Source: Uloborus plumipes (Eukaryota; Arthropoda; Arachnida; Araneae; Uloboridae). From it: 64,000 nucleotides of DNA. The notes beneath the pieces were generated by a model, which was not told the DNA's origin, ran no database searches, and saw only the letters and a list, made by a program, of their open reading frames with translations. The position numbers and the translations under genes are program-made. Shown here piece by piece: positions 61,127 through 64,000 of the stretch. The stretch is taken from contig JAXGGA010000026.1 in the NCBI GenBank assembly GCA_038373865.1, forward strand, positions 124,001 through 188,000, in the 5' to 3' direction. The stretch's first letter is position 1. Each line of letters begins with the position of its first letter.

Positions 61127-62630
61127 ATGACTAGCGGTACCCGCACGGCTTTGCCCGTGGTATAAAATTAAAAGTTCATTTGTAAAATAATTGATATAGC
61201 AGAAAAAATACTCTTATTTTAGTTATAATTCGACTACAATTCCTTCAAAATATGATATAAAAATTTGGCATGGACCCTACACTACTTCCTTTTACGTGTA
61301 AATTTCTTAGTAGATGCCTTAAGTGCTAAAATAGTGCTTGGAGGGAGCAAGATAACAATTCAAACATTTATATCTCTAGTTTGCGACGAAACAATGCAAA
61401 AAAAAAATGTTTTACAATGATTAATCTCCTAAATATCGCCGATTTTAACATCATTCAGTGAATTTTTCGCAAAATATCGCCAATATCGCCAAATTGAACC
61501 CCAAAAAATTTAAAAAAAAAATCGCCAAATTGGAGACAAATACTTGACTACCAAAGGCTTGGCGATATATCGCCAAGTAGTCGCGCCAATTCATCTGCAT
61601 TGAAATGAACACTGATTTACTCCATAAAAGGGGTAAAGCATCCCATTGTGACATTCAAATAAAACCCCAAAGGGGAGATGCACAAAAATAAGCCAAAAGA
61701 GAAAATAAGAACAATTTTGTTGCTTACAGAAACCAACAGAAATCTTACCAAAATTTGAAAGAAGAAGAAAGTTTCCTTTCCTAGCTTTAAAAACAAAACA
61801 ATACATTTTCCGAAATGAAACACTTAAAAAAAACGTTGCAATGTTGCAATTTATACGATATTTGGTTAATCTGTGTGCTTTGGGTACCCCTTTTTTGCTA
61901 AAACCCCTTTTTTGCTACTGTTTCCAAACGTTGCCAAAATCAATATTGCTGAAATGCGAAATCTATGAAAATGAAGAAAAAAATAAAATACGCCAAATCT
62001 TTTAATCAAGTCATTAGTATATTGGAAACAGGGTTACCAGAAAAATACTACGCTCCTTATTTGGGCCGAAAAAATACTACCGTAGTATCAAAAATACTAC
62101 GTCTGGCAGCGCTGGAAAAAGAACGAAACAAAAATAAGTATGAACACGTAACCATGGTAACAACATGAAAAGTTGATTTCCGTTGATAAAATAATTCATT
62201 TCATCTCTCTTTTCAAACAAATTTTATTCTCTAGCTCAACCATTTTATAATAGTTTGGCTTACTTTACTGAAGGTAAGCCTTGAATTCCGGGATTCTAAA
62301 AACAATTGTTACAGCTCTCCTGATGATCGTAGAAACTTCGAAAAAAATTTTGTGCAGAAAACTTCAAGCTTTCGAATGACATAAGACTTGAAAATGTGTA
62401 TGAAATATTTCTTCCCTATTTTATCGAATTTCCGCTAAGAATTCGAATAGAAAAAGAACGAAATGGAGTTTTCGAAAAATCGCTTCGAGGTGCAAAAATA
62501 CATGCTACAAACTAATTTTGTGCCAAGTGGCATGAAAATCGACCGAAAGGTTTTGGCGATACGCACGTAACAGGCAGAAAGAAGGAAAGAAGGAAAGACA
62601 TACCCACCTTCAGCTTTATTATTAGTAGAG
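61127..62630. mobile_element. 1.5-kb dispersed element, copy 2
   Basis: Starts TAATGACTAGCGGTACCCGC then ACGGCTTTGCCCGTG. It ends with CTTCGAGGTGCAAAAATACA, TTTTGTGCCAAGTGG, a GAAAGAAGGAAAGAAGG run and TTTATTATTAGTAGAG. Order and spacing match copy 1 at 7.79-9.32 kb. The interior is mostly different, apart from TE-like motifs and a small MITE at 62.03 kb. No coding domain is recognised. Confidence 0.55.
62029..62114. mobile_element. 86-bp mini-MITE with 'AAATACTAC' arms
   Basis: CAGGGTTACCAGAAAAATAC at the left and the inverted CAGCGCTGCCAGACGTAGTA at the right. A further inverted pair, AATACTACCGTAGTAT, sits in the centre. It lies inside the 61.1-62.6 kb element. The target duplication is unclear. 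Confidence 0.5.
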
Positions 62631-62799
62631 ATTACGAAAAACAAGCAATTAACGCATCTGCATGGAAAACAGCTGAAAAGTTAAAATTCAAAGAAGGAAC
62701 ATAACACAGCAGAATGTAAATGTTAAAGATTCCATAACATAACTAATGAGCGGGCTGATAAAGAATAATGCAACTGCTCTAAATGGTTCTTTAGGGATA

Positions 62800-63040
62800 C
62801 TGAAAGACTCTAATCTAGGGCTGGAGTCAGAAAGGATAGGACTGTGTAACTTTGACTCTTTGAATTTCAGAGCCTTTGACTCGAAATCCAATCGAATACT
62901 TTGCCACAAAATCATTTACAATCCGACTTCCCAACCCTGGTAGATTGTGGAACGACTCCGACATTTGGAATTGTAAAAATTGATTTCCGACTCCTACTCC
63001 AACTCTTTAACCCTGAAAAGAGTCCGTTTCTGAATCTGTA
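62800..63040. repeat. degenerate 'GACTC'-rich dispersed repeat
   Basis: Repeated GACTC.(T/G)A motifs: AAAGACTCTAATC, GGAGTCAGAAAGG, TTTGACTCTTTGAATTTCAGA, ACGACTCCGACATTTG, CCGACTCCTACTCCAACTC. Arrays of GAGTC/GACTC steps like this are a common arthropod repeat. Short open frames on both strands here are by-products of the triplet-like composition. Confidence 0.5.
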
Positions 63041-63683
63041 TCCCTGCTTTCACAATTGTAAAAATCATTCGTCAGAAGAAGTTGAGATAAACATTTAAGT
63101 ACATAACATATATTAGTAATCTCTGCACCATCCTATCTTTGTAATGTATTCTGGAGTGCTTTACTTTAGTTTTTAACGCAAAAAAAAAAATAAATAAATA
63201 AATTAAAAAAAATAAGATCAAAACAAAATTTTCTAATAGCGTACATTTTATTTCAAGATATAATAGTAATAAATAATTAATTTATAGCACATTAAGCATC
63301 TAAAAAAGGCAGATAATGTAACAAACAGCATACTTTTTACAAGAAAATTGGACCTTAAAGCATTTGACCATGAAGCGGAAGGAGAAAGGATGGGCAGGGA
63401 GGGGGATTTTTAAATACTTTCTCCATATTTGTGGTAAATGAAGAAATATGCCCTTGATTTTTTATGGAAATTAATGTCAGCAAAGACACTTTTTCTGCAC
63501 TATTCATTACCGAAATGCGTAAAAATAAATACATGATGCTAAAAGTATCAAAGTAGCTTTAAGTCAAACCTCTTAAAGATTGCAGCAAATAAAAAAATGT
63601 CCTTTAATTATCAAAGTGTTTCATGCATTTTTATGCCAGAAAGAAAAAAACAACCATCTCTTCTGAATTACTCTCATCGAAAC

Positions 63684-63718
63684 TATATAAAGGTATTTTT
63701 CTGCCAACCATAATCAGT
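63684..63718 (+). promoter_or_regulatory. TATA box plus arthropod initiator
   Basis: TATATAAAGG at 63684-63693 is followed by TCAGT at 63714-63718. The initiator A lies 32 bases after the first T of the TATA box, the canonical core-promoter spacing; TCAGT is the arthropod initiator consensus. About 60 bases downstream an AAAATG at 63772 opens a short frame that runs into poly-T. The remainder of any gene would lie past the window edge. Sequence evidence only. Confidence 0.45.
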
Positions 63719-64000
63719 GAAAAACAATAATACGTTTCATCACTTAAGCAATAAAATAATCATATTAAATAAAATGCATTTGTGCTTGTTTTTTTTTTTT
63801 TTTCAATTTCTTTCACTCCTTCTATACAAATTAGTATCATTGATGAAACAAATATAAATATAAATTACACGGATGATTTGCTAAAAAATATTAACTGCGA
63901 AGTTATAATTGCCTTTTCAATAGTTTAGTTTTATAACAAAACTACTTTTTCTAACCAAACTTGCTTGTCTAAAATCCTTCTACGACTATTTGTTATCTTT

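Overview
The window looks like gene-poor, transposon-rich nuclear DNA from an arthropod. By eye it is about 30% GC, with long (AT)n and (GT)n tracts, homopolymer runs, eukaryotic splice and poly(A) signals, a tRNA-derived SINE, mariner and piggyBac transposase relics and many short inverted-repeat elements (MITEs). A chelicerate such as a spider is a plausible source, because of the small Gly/Tyr-rich secreted peptide and the repeat style. That is inference; nothing in the window fixes the species. No prokaryotic gene organisation is present, and almost all short open frames look like chance or repeat-derived frames.

The one gene model I can support well lies at 13.2-15.2 kb on the plus strand. 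Exon 1 encodes Met-Leu-Lys. Exon 2 encodes the rest of a signal peptide and a 41-residue tyrosine/glycine-rich mature peptide. Exon 3 supplies the stop codon, the 3' UTR and an AATAAA signal. Its first intron carries an 882-bp TIR transposon with a TA target duplication. A weaker minus-strand exon at 25.5 kb encodes a similar Gly-Tyr tail and ends beside a GTAAGA donor, so it may be a relative.

The rest is layered repeats. 2.9-4.7 kb: two MITEs (one hAT-like) and a fresh 180-bp tandem duplication. 7.7-10.5 kb: microsatellites bounding a 1.5-kb dispersed element, then a 1-kb foldback element. 12.3-12.8 kb: a TTAA-flanked element. 15.6-19.5 kb: an element family with 'CACTTTGCCCC'-type ends and several MITEs. 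26.3 kb: a SINE. 27.9-28.8 kb: a TIR-bounded mariner relic. 29.7-31.7 kb: a MITE with a hAT MITE nested in it, a TTAA element and a hairpin. 33.3-36.3 kb: tandem arrays and a repeat family with tRNA-like segments. 37.8-41.5 kb: nested TTAA and foldback elements. 43.5 kb: a MITE. 45.2-47.0 kb: a piggyBac copy with a broken transposase. 49.7-50.65 kb: a TIR element. 55.2-56.1 kb: a second mariner relic. 56.8-57.4 kb: a 570-bp palindrome. 59.4 kb: a third MITE copy. 61.1-62.6 kb: a second copy of the 1.5-kb element.

Five elements have TTAA at both ends with inverted termini, and one of them holds piggyBac transposase remnants, so a piggyBac-type system seems to have been active repeatedly here. 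Several insertions sit cleanly inside other elements, giving a readable relative chronology. A good TATA-Inr core promoter at 63.68-63.72 kb suggests that another gene starts at the right edge.
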